Positions 19,493 through 28,858 are shown, counted from the stretch's first letter. The stretch: DNA of 64,000 bases from Trichodesmium erythraeum GBRTRLIN201 (GCA_018457135.1 JAGGDU010000046.1:201516-265515); one strand, 5' to 3'. Numbers and translations: made by a program. The notes: generated by a model from the sequence alone, not told the origin.

Positions 19493-20344
19493 TTAATTCA
19501 GCCAGTCAGCGATCGTTCCTATTTGCTCTTTTGATAATAAAGGCGGGTTATGACCACAAGGAAAATGCTTAACATTTATTTGAGGATGAATAGATTGCAT
19601 TTTCTCAATAGTTTTTGGTAACAATAAATAAGATTCTTCACCATGTAACAATAATACCGGACAACTTACTGATGACCAAGTTTGCCAAAAATCAATTGGC
19701 TTAGGTTCACCTACATTAGATCTAAATATATCTATAATGGAAAAATCGTAGTGTAATTGATATTTGTCTTCGGAAGTCTTTTTTACAGTATGTTTAGCTA
19801 TATGTTCCCATTCTGAATCAGTTAAAGCACCATAACCAGAATAAAATTTTTTCACATATTCTGTTACTTGAGTCAAATTTTCAAAATCAGATCTGTCTTG
19901 ACTTAAATATTGTCCTGCCCAACGTCTCAAGTTTTCAGGAAAAATCTCTGGACCAACATCATTCATAACCAATCTGTTAATTAAAGAATTGTTTTGAGAG
20001 GCAATAAACATTCCAATTAAGCCTCCCATTGATGTTCCTATCCAATCAACATTACTTAGATGTAGTTGATTAATTAAAGTTAACATATCTGAGATATAAA
20101 GAGGTAGACCATAATCAGATGAATTGAATAGCCAATCACTTTTCCCTCTGCCTACTATATCTGGGCAAATAACTCGATATTTTTGCTGCAAGGTAGCTGC
20201 TAAATAGTCAAAATCTCTCCCTGTACGACTAAAACCATGAACACAAATTAATACTCTTTTATTTTCAGGATTACCCCATTGAGTATAAGCTATCCGATGT
20301 TGACCGTTTGGGTTTTTACATTCTATATATTCATACTGTACCAT
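19493..20344 (-). CDS. Alpha/beta fold hydrolase
   Basis: The 283-residue cytosolic protein has the oxyanion-loop motif 'VHGFSRTGRDFDYLA' (~36-50), the nucleophile elbow 'GTSMGGLIG' (Ser near residue 105), a strand 'VLLLHGEESYLL' where the acid residue is expected, and the catalytic histidine in 'CGHNPPLLS' near the C-terminus. The acid in the usual position appears to be Glu rather than Asp. Members are esterases, epoxide hydrolases, C-C hydrolases and similar enzymes; the substrate cannot be assigned. An AAGAAAG run precedes the ATG. It converges with the redoxin gene. Confidence 0.88.
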   Translation of the reverse strand: MVQYEYIECKNPNGQHRIAYTQWGNPENKRVLICVHGFSRTGRDFDYLAATLQQKYRVICPDIVGRGKSDWLFNSSDYGLPLYISDMLTLINQLHLSNVDWIGTSMGGLIGMFIASQNNSLINRLVMNDVGPEIFPENLRRWAGQYLSQDRSDFENLTQVTEYVKKFYSGYGALTDSEWEHIAKHTVKKTSEDKYQLHYDFSIIDIFRSNVGEPKPIDFWQTWSSVSCPVLLLHGEESYLLLPKTIEKMQSIHPQINVKHFPCGHNPPLLSKEQIGTIADWLN

Positions 20345-20817
20345 GATCTTTCTTAAAGAGAATTACAATTTTTCTTGATAATATAAATACGCAATATAAA
20401 TTAGGACTTACGCAAAAGCTCTAATTGTAGTAGAATTATATGAATAAATTACCAACAAGACAATACATATAGCTGTACTACGTAAGTCCTATAAATTTTA
20501 TTCTTCAAATTGTGGGAAGGTTGCATAAAACCTCTGTACCTACTCCCCTATTCCTGATCCAGAAACAAAGGAAATCCTGGGTTTCTACTTAGGAGAAAGG
20601 AGAGAAAAAGGTACAAAGTGAACTCAAAAATCGCCATATTCAAGGAAGTTATAGCGATCACTTTTCAAACTTAACTGTTAATTTTTAAGTTACTCCTGCA
20701 TAGTAATGATTAATTCATAAGAACAATGCCTAGCAAGGGAGCAAGATACTCCAACTGCCCTTCGTATTGACCAAAATCATTACGATAGACCACCACTACC
20801 ATGAACAACCGACACTT
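20345..20817. other. Intergenic region with a small inverted-repeat element
   Basis: The gap holds the 90-bp element at 20402-20491. The remainder has no recognisable gene or RNA. The purine-rich GGAGAAAGGAGAGAAAAAGG around 20591-20610 is only a local composition feature. Confidence 0.5.
20402..20491. mobile_element. MITE-like element, family B copy 1
   Basis: TAGGACTTACGCA at 20402-20414 is matched by TACGTAAGTCCTA at 20479-20491 as an inverted repeat with one mismatch. The same type of end (TAGGACTTAtGCA) bounds the element at 45816-45915. There is no coding sequence inside. Confidence 0.6.
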
Positions 20818-21435
20818 TTAGCTTTCGGCAGGATCTATCATAATCTTGAGGTTATCAAAACTCATATTTAAGAACTCACCTTTCACAGGCGCATCTATTA
20901 AAAAGCCAATCTTAGACTCCAAGTTTGGATCATTGTCAGCAAAAGTATACTTAAACGACCATTGCTTTGTTTCTCCCCATGCAACGCGAGGCTTTGAACT
21001 AGATGTTTCAATAGCAGTAGTAAGCAATGTGCCAGGATTATCTTTATTCCCTCCCACAGTCAGGCCAATGTAATCAGCATGAGCAAGATCTGCTGATACA
21101 CCGTCGTCGTTCTTGGGTCCATCGAAGTTGCAGACATCAATAGTTACAGCATATTCCCCAGGAACTAAAGGAAAATCGAAATTAATAAAGGCTTTTCCTC
21201 CGTAATCTGGAAAACTATTAGCCATTCCCAGTGTTGTTGAGCCAGCAGTGGCTTTGCAGCCCTCTGCACCATCAGGAAAGAAGTGATTCTCTGAATTTAC
21301 AACCCAATCACCATCGTCTTCAATATCATTTGCAATTAGGAATATCTGTTCTTGGGCAGCGACTATAGTTGGATTCGTGCCTAAGCAAGTTAATACTAGT
21401 AGTACTGAAATTACCCATACTAGTATTGATTTCAT
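20818..21435 (-). CDS. Secreted protein of unknown function
   Basis: The 205-residue product starts with a typical signal peptide (hydrophobic residues ~4-25, cleavage expected after 'IVAAQ' near residue 28). The mature part is rich in Asp, Gly and aromatic residues and looks beta-rich, with 'FDFPLVPGEYAVTIDVCNFD', two visible cysteines and 'MSFDNLKIMID' at the end, as in carbohydrate-binding-like beta sandwiches. No named family is recognised. The ATG is preceded by a strong GGAGGTCC ribosome-binding site. Base composition is richer in G+C than the neighbours, which may mean transfer or higher expression. It lies alone. Confidence 0.7.
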   Translation of the reverse strand: MKSILVWVISVLLVLTCLGTNPTIVAAQEQIFLIANDIEDDGDWVVNSENHFFPDGAEGCKATAGSTTLGMANSFPDYGGKAFINFDFPLVPGEYAVTIDVCNFDGPKNDDGVSADLAHADYIGLTVGGNKDNPGTLLTTAIETSSSKPRVAWGETKQWSFKYTFADNDPNLESKIGFLIDAPVKGEFLNMSFDNLKIMIDPAES

Positions 21436-21700
21436 ATTAGGACCTCCAGTTTTTGTAGTTTAAATAAATACTTATGTAGTTTTTTTTCTCTATGAAAAAT
21501 TGAACAACGCAGTTTTTAGCTCGGTCTGGAGATGAACCCATAAAGAATTATTTACCTTATTCTGATAAATAATAGTAAGAATTTAATATTTTTTTAATAA
21601 GTATAAATGACTATAACTTTTTTATTGTATAGCAATCGAATTAAGATGTGAGAAACAAAAACTTTAGGGTCCTTGTCTTTTCATCCTATTTTGCCCTCTT
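21436..21700. other. Intergenic spacer upstream of the secreted-protein gene
   Basis: This is AT-rich sequence containing the presumed promoter of the minus-strand secreted protein. No RNA or repeat is recognised. Confidence 0.4.
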
Positions 21701-21957
21701 AATATGCTGTTGCTGCACAAGATATAGCAGATTTAGTTTATGAAGCTTTCAGTGATATTGGTAGAGTTAAAGTTTTTACCCCAGATATGATGATAAGTTG
21801 TTTTTGTCTATTAAATAGCGATTTTTGGCTTCTTCCAAACAAACAACAAGAAGATTCAGACCAAACCCTGGAGGCAATTAAGCGTCGTCCGGGTCAAGCT
21901 CAACTGATTATTTTGCTTGATAGTAAAGTTTTCCCAACTATTCCTAGTATAGCGTGA
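21701..21957 (+). pseudogene. Truncated gene fragment, unrecognised
   Basis: An open frame directly after a TAA reads AVAAQDIADLVYEAFSDIGR, then WLLPNKQQEDSDQTLEAIKR and PGQAQLIILLDSKVFP, stopping at TGA (21955-21957). The amino-acid composition is protein-like, but there is no start codon. It is a gene piece in a region full of broken transposases. The family is not recognised. Confidence 0.45.
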
Positions 21958-22005
21958 TTAGAAAAAGTCCCCACCTATACTTATTCTTAGCTAATCGTTT
22001 ATATA

Positions 22006-22170
22006 AATGAGTCGGGTATGAATAGCCAAAACAGTAAGATAATGGATAGATCAAAAAGGAGAACAATTCTACTCACTTTATACAGGGAAACCTCAAGAGC
22101 GTATCAACATGATTGCTGCCCTGTGAATAGGTAAGCCTAAAAGCTACATGGGTGAAAATCTAGCTAAATT
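22006..22170 (+). pseudogene. IS630-family transposase remnant (catalytic-region piece)
   Basis: Two frames carry IS630 hallmarks. 'NESGMNSQ' (22006-22029) resembles the DESG catalytic block with the first Asp changed. After a frameshift, 'DQKGEQFYSLYTGKPQERIN' followed by 'MIAAL' (to about 22132) resembles the family's 'KGERFYALKSGKR..RVSMIAAL' stretch. A TGA follows immediately. Frameshifts and stops make it non-functional. Confidence 0.6.
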
Positions 22171-22371
22171 CTAGTCAGGGCCTTAGCTGCGATCGCTACC
22201 TTCATTCAACAAAGTCCCAGGAACATCTACTTTCCTTCTTTATCCTTACTTCTTCCTTCTTCCCTTTCCCTTCTTTCTATAATCAAGACTCTTGACTAGT
22301 AACTAAGCTCTGGAGACCTTTTATCATAAAAAAAGCGTTGCTGAATTAAGGTATGATTTTAGTCCATAGCG
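22171..22371. other. Pyrimidine-rich spacer and possible IS1 end
   Basis: A pyrimidine-rich tract of C/T runs occupies about 22229-22276. GCGTTGCTGAATTAAGGTAT near 22333 lies just beyond the C-terminal end of the IS1 remnant and may be its terminal repeat. No gene is seen. Confidence 0.35.
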
Positions 22372-22696
22372 ATCGCTATGAATATCTATAAGTAACTGAA
22401 ACATCCCAAAATTGATATTTACTGAACCAGTAAGAGAATTGAATGCTTTAACCTCTCGGAATTATTTTGAGTAGCAAAAAGTCCTTCGATGTCATCTGGC
22501 AAGATAATGCCGAAGTCTAGTATTTTCTTCTTCTACTCTGGTCATATAGGTTTTGCCGATAATTTTATCCCCATAATTAATAGGCCTTGGCATATACTTT
22601 CCATCCATCTGTAACTTAAAAATAACATTCCCCTTTTTTCACTTGTTCCCATAAAGGATAAAATGTTTTTCCACTAGGATTTCCAATAACCCATTC
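22372..22696 (-). pseudogene. IS1-family transposase remnant (C-terminal part)
   Basis: Reading leftwards, 'VIGNPSGKTFYPLWEQVKKG' and 'VTDGWKVYAKAY', then in a shifted frame 'GKTYMTRVEEENTRLRHYLA' and 'FCYSK', match the C-terminal catalytic half of IS1-type transposases (DGW.VY ... YMTRVEGENTRLRHYLARLHRKT.CYSK). At least one frameshift and several in-frame stops are present. The N-terminal half is missing, replaced abruptly by IS630 sequence. Confidence 0.7.
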
Positions 22697-22959
22697 TAAA
22701 ATTCCTTATGATTAACTCCAAATTTTTTAGCTCTGTCTGCCAATTTAAACTATGGATTTAGTTTGACATCTTTTTCTAATTCTTTCAAATCTAATTTTCT
22801 GCGACGACATTCTACCTTAGTTGCTTCCAATTTTGAGCGAGATAACCATCTACATATCGAAGCTATTCCTATCCCAAATACATGAGCTACTTCGGTGAGT
22901 TTACTACCATTTTCTACAAAATTTATGACTTTTTGTATGAAGTCTAAACTGTAAAGCAT
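22697..22959 (-). pseudogene. IS630-family transposase N-terminal remnant
   Basis: The frame begins MLYSLDFIQKVINFVENGSK and contains the helix-turn-helix 'VFGIGIASICRWLSRSKLEA' and 'RRRKLDLKELEKDV', the typical N-terminal DNA-binding region of IS630 transposases. A TAG stop at about 22750 is followed in the same frame by 'FKLADRAKKFGVNHKEF', again IS630-like, before the sequence switches to IS1. The DDE catalytic domain is absent here. Confidence 0.72.
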
Positions 22960-23035
22960 AGTGAAAAATAATTTATAGTTGACTTAAAATTATTCTTCTC
23001 AATTTTTCTCTTAATCTTAATTAAAACAACTATAA

Positions 23036-23206
23036 ATGATTTTATTGTTACAGAGCTAGATTTTGCTTCTCCCGGTTTAACTACGCTAATGGGTGATTTT
23101 GTGACTCCACAACCAGGTATTACTGAACTTACTCCATCTCCTGTCATCTTAGAACTACTCCCGGAAGTAGTGGGAAATGTTGCCCCTTCTGTAATTGAGT
23201 GATTCG
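23036..23206 (+). pseudogene. Possible gene fragment, unrecognised
   Basis: A frame without a start codon reads DFIVTELDFASPGLTTLMGD and LELLPEVVGNVAPSVIE, ending in TGA near 23204. It is protein-like in codon use but has no recognised family. The opposite strand is also open in places, so the coding strand is not certain. Confidence 0.25.
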
Positions 23207-23209
23207 AGT

Positions 23210-23614
23210 ATATTTGTGAATGTAGAATTATGAGCACATTTTCATGTTGCATTTCCCTAGGGCACAAAAGTCTCACCCACCCATTTCAAAAGATTTTTTG
23301 GAAGAAATAACAGCAAAATTTAAGCCCTTTTCCATAATAGGTAAAGAGTCATGGTTTCCTGCTATCTAGTAATTAGGAATATTGAGGGGACTAATTAAGG
23401 AAACCAGACATTGGTATGCTCCGAGGCTTTCATCCTTGACAACGCCCCTGGTCAATAGCAGTGCATCTAGTTGAGGTTGTAATTGTCCCAGTTTCTCTAA
23501 AAGCTTCAGGAAAGAGGTTTGGCCAGACACTCCATAAGTTTTTCCCAAAGTTAGGTCTGTAAATAGATGGGTGTCAGTCATTTGAGTAACAGTGATAGGA
23601 GATTTAGAAATCAT
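23210..23614 (-). pseudogene. Degraded metallophosphoesterase (CpdA/Icc-like cAMP phosphodiesterase)
   Basis: The frame starts at an ATG (23614) with MISKSPITVTQMTDTHLF, the first metal-binding block (D.H) of CpdA-type 3',5'-cyclic-AMP phosphodiesterases. 'LDALLLTRGVVKDES' replaces the usual 'LLLTGDLSQDES', so a metal-binding Asp is lost. A TAG stands where 'IPNYW' would be expected, after which the same frame continues 'IAGNHDSLPIMEKGLNFAVI', preserving the GNHD block, then 'SFEMGG', a TGA and a shift to 'LLCPREMQHENV'. Two nonsense changes and a frameshift mark it as a dead gene. It ends in the transposon-debris region. Confidence 0.72.
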
Positions 23615-23866
23615 GATTAATTAGAAAATTTTGATACAGCAGTTTGAAAAAATATGTGGTGTACGTTTTAAACTCAAACCCTAGAATATAAAAATCTTGC
23701 TAGCTACGGTTATAACTCACTGATATAAAACACCTTTTATTGATAGCTTCAAGTATTTGTCCATATTGCTTGAAAAACAAGGCCATCAGTAATTTAAACC
23801 TCGTTTAGTTTGAGGCTTGCTATATTTTCTGGAATAGTGTAAGATAAAAAGTAGTTTAGTAAGAAC

Positions 23867-23938
23867 GGCGGCATGGCCAAGTGGTAAGGCAAGGGTCTGC
23901 AAAATCCTTATTCCCCAGTTCGAATCTGGGTGCCGCCT
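23867..23938 (+). tRNA. tRNA-Cys (GCA)
   Basis: A 72-base cloverleaf: acceptor strand GGCGGCA pairs with TGCCGCC, the D arm is GCC..AAGTGGTAAGGC, the anticodon loop is CTGCAAA with anticodon GCA, and the T arm is CCCAG-TTCGAAT-CTGGG with the invariant TTCGA. The CCA end is not encoded; TTTA follows the acceptor end. Confidence 0.95.
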
Positions 23939-24373
23939 TTAAGTTTAGTTGTAACCTATCAATATTAATTAATCTATTGAGCAAAAAATCAATAAATAAG
24001 GTTATAGGTTTTTAGGTTTTTCTCTTTTTAGAGGTTGAAAAAAATCAGCTTTAATATTTCTAGAAAAATAATAATTGATAGCCCTCTTTTGTAAGTAATA
24101 AGTTATTAAAGATAGCTGATAGCTGAGGGCTGAAAGCCGAGGACTTATGACTCGCTTCTAATACTAAGCGTGAAAAAAAGAATGTTACAAATAATCTGGG
24201 TACAAAAAGAAAATTTAAAAAGAAAATTTAATCAGATTTCCCTTGAATTAAAAAGAAATTTTTCAACTAATATAATGAGATTTAAACTATTTATTCTGAC
24301 TCCTTAGTACTTTATCCTAAATCTTAAATAGTAGACTAAATATTTGTAGCAAAAGTTTATTTTTCTGTTATAA
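23939..24373. other. Intergenic spacer after tRNA-Cys
   Basis: AT-rich. AGATAGCTGATAGCTGAGGG (from 24112) is a short repeated GCTGATA motif that also occurs at about 28800-28822. No gene is recognised. Confidence 0.5.
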
Positions 24374-24979
24374 CTACTTTTCTAATGATGGTAGGTAACT
24401 AACTTTAGCCCATGCAGCAATAATATTACCTAACCATTGAATATTGTCATAAGACTGATAAGCAAGGAGTTGATAATCTTGATGGGTAGTTTTGATTAAT
24501 AAACCCCATGATGATAATCTATTTCTTTTAAAACCGCTAGTTTTAATTTGTTGTATATATTTAATTTTTGAGCGTCTAATTTCGTGTTTTTTTTCTTTAA
24601 AATTACCTAATTTTTCATTGAAAACCAGGTAGTCAAGTCTTAAGTCAAATCTAGCTTTTGCTAGAAAAAAATATATGATTATATAGACTTGATCAACAAT
24701 TTTAGCAACAAAAAAATACATCACTAAAGGAATAAATAAAAATATAAAAGTTAAAATAATAATTAAATAATCTTGAATCAGGAGAAATGAAGTTATTAGC
24801 AATATAGCAATAAAAATACAGAATAGTAGCCAAGCTAAAAGGCGTATCATTGAGAATATTATTAAATATCTCATGCCATTTGGACGGTAAACTAATAGAA
24901 GCTCACTGTGAGAAGAGTAGAAGATTTTAAATCCTTTCGGAGGTGGAATAATCGGTAACATAATAGGAGCAAAGATCAT
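24374..24979 (-). CDS. Membrane protein of unknown function
   Basis: The 201-residue protein has two close transmembrane segments (about 41-68 and 71-105) and a basic, probably cytosolic C-terminal half containing 'RLDYLVFNEKLGNFKEKKHE' and 'SKIKYIQQIKTSGFKRNRLS'. The shape resembles PH-like or stress-related small membrane proteins, but no named family is recognised. The very low G+C and Ile/Leu/Phe bias follow the local composition. It is monocistronic on the minus strand, about 400 bp from the tRNA. Confidence 0.6.
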   Translation of the reverse strand: MIFAPIMLPIIPPPKGFKIFYSSHSELLLVYRPNGMRYLIIFSMIRLLAWLLFCIFIAILLITSFLLIQDYLIIILTFIFLFIPLVMYFFVAKIVDQVYIIIYFFLAKARFDLRLDYLVFNEKLGNFKEKKHEIRRSKIKYIQQIKTSGFKRNRLSSWGLLIKTTHQDYQLLAYQSYDNIQWLGNIIAAWAKVSYLPSLEK

Positions 24980-25290
24980 TAAAGATTTTCAATATTTGTT
25001 GCTAGGAAAAAAAATTAATTATACTAAAGATAAATTTTTTTTCATAAAGAAATTCTCAACTTAATTTTTTCTATAAGTTTTTGATAATTGGCATTAATTA
25101 GGTTCAGATCAATAAAGTAGACATTTGGTGAGCAAGGTACCTACACTATAAATATTTAATCAGAAAAGTTGGTATTTGTACCCATTGTCTATTGTCAGAG
25201 AGCATCCTATTTATATCAATTACTAACTAATAATAGCATTAGCATAATTATTAACTTGTTTCCAACTAAAATTTAATTTATTTTTTTCTT
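24980..25290. other. Intergenic spacer
   Basis: AT-rich; nothing recognisable beyond the likely promoter of the membrane-protein gene and the 3' end of dacB. Confidence 0.4.
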
Positions 25291-26754
25291 TTAACTGCAA
25301 AACTTTAACTGAGTAAAAAGCAAAACAATTTCATCAATAGCATTTCTTAAATATTTAGTTTCTAAATCAGATTGATTAACAATAACACTAAAAACTAAAG
25401 GTTCAAAATTAATAGGTTGCACATATCCTGCCAAACCAGAAACCCCACTAATTGTTCCTGTTTTTGCTTGTATATTTCCGGTAGCAAAACTATTTATAAA
25501 ACGCCGACTTAATGTACCACTGACACCAGCAATAGGTAAAGAATTTCTATAAGCATTAGCCCAGGGAGAATTAGCCATAATTCTGAGAGTTTGTACCAAA
25601 GCCTCCGGACTAACTAAATTATGACGAGACAAACCAGAACCATCATTTAATCTAAAACTATTGGGAGTAACTCCTAACCTAGTCAAAATTACTTTTACCT
25701 CCTCCAAACTTTTTGCCAAAGTCTGATAGTCAGATTTTTTATTAGGAACTAATTTACTCCTAACCCCTAGTTGACGTAATAAAGCTTCTGCATAAACATT
25801 ATTACTTTTTTTATTTACTTCCTCTATTAGTTCTCCCACCGTAGGAGACTCGACAAAAGCTAATTCAGTCAAGTTTAAATTAGAAGTTATTTGTGAACTT
25901 TTAACTATTCGAGAAACACTAATTCCTTCTAACTCTAAAACCCGACGAAAATTATTTAAAAAATTATCGGCTGGTTCCACAACTGCCACATAAACAGGTT
26001 CCGATGCCGAGCCAATTCGGAGTTGCCCAGATATACGAATTATTGGTTGAATAAAATCTCGCCCTACTTCAACAAACTCTTTTTTATTTGTCGCTACAGT
26101 CACCGAATTATTTTCAATTTGCCATTTTTTACTTTCCGCCGGATTAACAAAAGTAACTTTTAAAGGTTGACCATTACCTTGAGGCGATAAAACTAAATCT
26201 ATAGCATTTTGATTAAATATTAAACTATTAATTGGTGCCCCATAACCAGCTTGGACATCTTCCCATTCCCAATTAGAATTAACTGCCATTCCTTGAAAAT
26301 AAGTATCATCAGAAATTAGTTGATTAATATTTTCTATACCCCCCTCTTTTAGTTGTTCAGCCAAACTTTTTAATTGAGTTTCTGCTAAACTAGGATCTCC
26401 TCGTCCCACAATATATATATTACCTTTCCCATCACCATAAATAGAAGTTCTAATTCTAAAATTAGGTTTTAGTTCTTTTAATACTGCTGCAGTTGTTAAT
26501 AGTTTAGCTGTAGAGGCAGGGGTAAAATAATATTCAGCATCTCGGCTATAAATTTTCCTTTTTCCAGATAAAGTTTCCACTAAAATTCCCCACCGAGAGC
26601 GATTAAATATTGGGCGATTTATTATAGAATTAATAGCATTATTTAATTCTATCGGACAAATTTTTCTAGTCGTTTCTTGGCTAAGTGCTATTAATGAATT
26701 TATAAATATGATCAAGAAAGTAATTGTAATTTGTTTAAGGAAAATTTTTAACAT
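25291..26754 (-). CDS. dacB: D-alanyl-D-alanine carboxypeptidase/endopeptidase (PBP4, S13 family)
   Basis: The 487-residue product begins with a signal peptide (hydrophobic ~8-25) and has the three active-site motifs of penicillin-binding proteins: Ser81-x-x-Lys84 in 'TPASTAKLLT', S-x-N in 'KKSNNVYAEALL' and K-T-G in 'IQAKTGTISGVSG'. The long insertion between the first two motifs is typical of class C PBP4/DacB enzymes, which trim peptide stems and cut cross-links of peptidoglycan in the periplasm. The 5' 267 bases of the gene and ~500 bp upstream are duplicated in tandem immediately upstream (26488-28017), so it may now have two promoter copies. Confidence 0.93.
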   Translation of the reverse strand: MLKIFLKQITITFLIIFINSLIALSQETTRKICPIELNNAINSIINRPIFNRSRWGILVETLSGKRKIYSRDAEYYFTPASTAKLLTTAAVLKELKPNFRIRTSIYGDGKGNIYIVGRGDPSLAETQLKSLAEQLKEGGIENINQLISDDTYFQGMAVNSNWEWEDVQAGYGAPINSLIFNQNAIDLVLSPQGNGQPLKVTFVNPAESKKWQIENNSVTVATNKKEFVEVGRDFIQPIIRISGQLRIGSASEPVYVAVVEPADNFLNNFRRVLELEGISVSRIVKSSQITSNLNLTELAFVESPTVGELIEEVNKKSNNVYAEALLRQLGVRSKLVPNKKSDYQTLAKSLEEVKVILTRLGVTPNSFRLNDGSGLSRHNLVSPEALVQTLRIMANSPWANAYRNSLPIAGVSGTLSRRFINSFATGNIQAKTGTISGVSGLAGYVQPINFEPLVFSVIVNQSDLETKYLRNAIDEIVLLFTQLKFCS

Positions 26755-28017
26755 TTGCTATCTACTAAAAATAGAGTATAGTACTAAGCTTTCTGAGCTT
26801 TTACTGCATTTTTTAATTTATAATTAGAGAAGTAAGGGGGAAGTAAAAATAAAAATAAAAATAATTAATACTAATTAGCTCATAATTATTAAAATATTGT
26901 TCGGCATAATTTAATTATTTAATGATTGAGTTTTTACCTAAGTAAATAATTCTTTTTTTTGCCCTTTTTATAACATTTATTTCACTGGTTTTCAGACAAA
27001 ATAGAGTTTTTAGACTCAGCTATTTGTATAATCTATAAATTAAGAGAATTTATAAAACTGGTTGATAACAATAATTCTAATATATTAAGAATATTCTGGT
27101 TAAATGTAGATTTTTACTTATATTGATTTCCAGTAGAAAAAAAGCTGATTTTCTCGTTAGGCATTTACTTATCAGAAAATTATAGCTGATTTTTTGGTTA
27201 TACTTATTCTCAAATTAAACATTTTTAAACTCATAGAAAATGATGATTCAATTGCAGTTGTTAATAGTTTAGCTGTAGAGGCAGGGGTGAAATAATATTC
27301 AGCATCTCGGCTATAAATTTTCCTTTTTCCAGATAAAGTTTCCACTAAAATTCCCCACCGAGAGCGATTAAATATTGGGCGATTTATTATAGAATTAATA
27401 GCATTATTTAATTCTATCGGACAAATTTTTCTAGTCGTTTCTTGGCTAAGTGCTATTAATGAATTTATAAATATGATCAAGAAAGTAATTGTAATTTGTT
27501 TAAGGAAAATTTTTAACATTTGCTATCTACTAAAAATAGAGTATAGTACTAAGCTTTCTGAGCTTTTACTGCATTTTTTAATTTATAATTAGAGAAGTAA
27601 GGGGGAAGTAAAAATAAAAATAAAAATAATTAATACTAATTAGCTCATAATTATTAAAATATTGTTCGGCATAATTTAATTATTTAATGATTGAGTTTTT
27701 ACCTAAGTAAATAATTCTTTTTTTTGCCCTTTTTATAACATTTATTTCACTGGTTTTCAGACAAAATAGAGTTTTTAGACTCAGCTATTTGTATAATCTA
27801 TAAATTAAGAGAATTTATAAAACTGGTTGATAACAATAATTCTAATATATTAAGAATATTCTGGTTAAATGTAGATTTTTACTTATATTGATTTCCAGTA
27901 GAAAAAAAGCTGATTTTCTCGTTAGGCATTTACTTATCAGAAAATTATAGCTGATTTTTTGGTTATACTTATTCTCAAATTAAACATTTTTAAACTCATA
28001 GAAAATGATGATTCAAT
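26488..28017. repeat. 765-bp tandem duplication of the dacB 5' end and upstream region
   Basis: Bases 26488-27252 recur at 27253-28017. The only difference I could see is GGGGTAAAAT versus GGGGTGAAAT. Each copy includes the first ~89 codons of dacB (minus strand) plus about 500 bp of upstream sequence. The junction lies at ATTCAATT, present at both copy ends (27246-27253, 28011-28018), which suggests a short-homology duplication. Near-identity implies a recent event. Confidence 0.95.
27172..27519 (-). pseudogene. Truncated dacB copy
   Basis: The first 89 or so codons are those of the intact dacB, including the signal peptide and the SxxK nucleophile block (STAKLLTTA). The frame then crosses the duplication junction into duplicated non-coding sequence (IESSFSMSLKMFNL) and stops after 115 residues. 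It lacks the SxN and KTG motifs and cannot be an enzyme. It keeps the intact gene's original start region, so a short exported peptide might still be made. Confidence 0.85.
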
Positions 28018-28858
28018 TCTACAGAAAATAATAACAAAAATAGTCTCGTCAGTATTAGCAGTTAAAAACTATTTTCACTATACATCAATACCTACAATAG
28101 TTTGATATTGTTAGTAGGAATTAAACTATTGACTGACTTATATTTTATACTAAAACTCACATAATAACTATCATATTTTTTGTGTTATAGTTGCAGTTTT
28201 GATAACTAAACTATCAGGAATTAATTTATAAACTATTCGTAATGATTCAGATATTATGTAAAAGCCTATAAATATTGACGGTAACAAAATAAATATGATG
28301 TAGTAGTGATAGTGAAATGTTCCAAAAACGAGCACCCTAATTTTACACTAATGATACTATCGGACATAATATAATTATTGCTTAAATTACTAAAACATAT
28401 TCTAGTATAAAAAAGCCTAAATTTGAGTCTAGGAAACGGAGTTACTTTAACACTATAAAAATGCATTTCTCAAGGTAATTAAGAATTTATATTTGTTTTG
28501 TGTAAATCCCAATTCATCTCCTAAAATTAATCTAAATAGAAATAAAGCTTATAGTAATCATGATTGTATCTAACTCAGATAATATAATTCATCTTAGGAA
28601 GATAGTTGACAAAATCCCTAAATTATAAGCAAAAAACATTATTACAAAAAGTATAGATTTAACAGTACTATTTTGGAAGAGTATAATTTTAAAATTGCAA
28701 AACAAAAAGAAGCAATTAAGCCTTTAGAAAATAATTTAGTGCGGGCATATTGCCCGCGTACCTGTACCTTATAACAACAGAAAGCGCTGTATGTCTCAGA
28801 AGCTGATAGCTGATAGCTGGCTGCTAAATGCTTAGGAAATATGGTCAAACATATTACT
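28018..28858. other. Intergenic region downstream of purB
   Basis: AT-rich without a convincing gene. It includes a perfect hairpin at 28741-28757 and a GCTGATAGCTGATAGCTGGC repeat near 28802. Short open frames at 28266-28466 and 28642-28848 have no family resemblance and are not called. Confidence 0.5.
28741..28757 (-). terminator. Possible terminator hairpin after purB
   Basis: GCGGGC-ATATT-GCCCGC forms a perfect six-pair stem. It lies about 100 bp downstream of the purB stop. On the purB strand it is followed by ACTAAATTATTTTC, a weak U-rich tail. GCGGGC-type palindromes are also known as dispersed repeats in filamentous cyanobacteria, so terminator function is a guess. Confidence 0.4.

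Noticed and set aside
22944-23276. 110-codon minus-strand frame
   Set aside because: It joins the frameshifted tail of the dead phosphodiesterase to low-complexity Ser/Thr-rich sequence; it is not an independent gene.
27172-27519. Truncated dacB copy as a separate functional gene
   Set aside because: It lacks two of three catalytic motifs and ends in duplicated non-coding sequence; treated as a pseudogene from a tandem duplication.
28266-28848. Two minus-strand frames of 66 and 68 codons
   Set aside because: No ribosome-binding sites and no family resemblance; the second overlaps the GCGGGC hairpin and the repeat near 28800.
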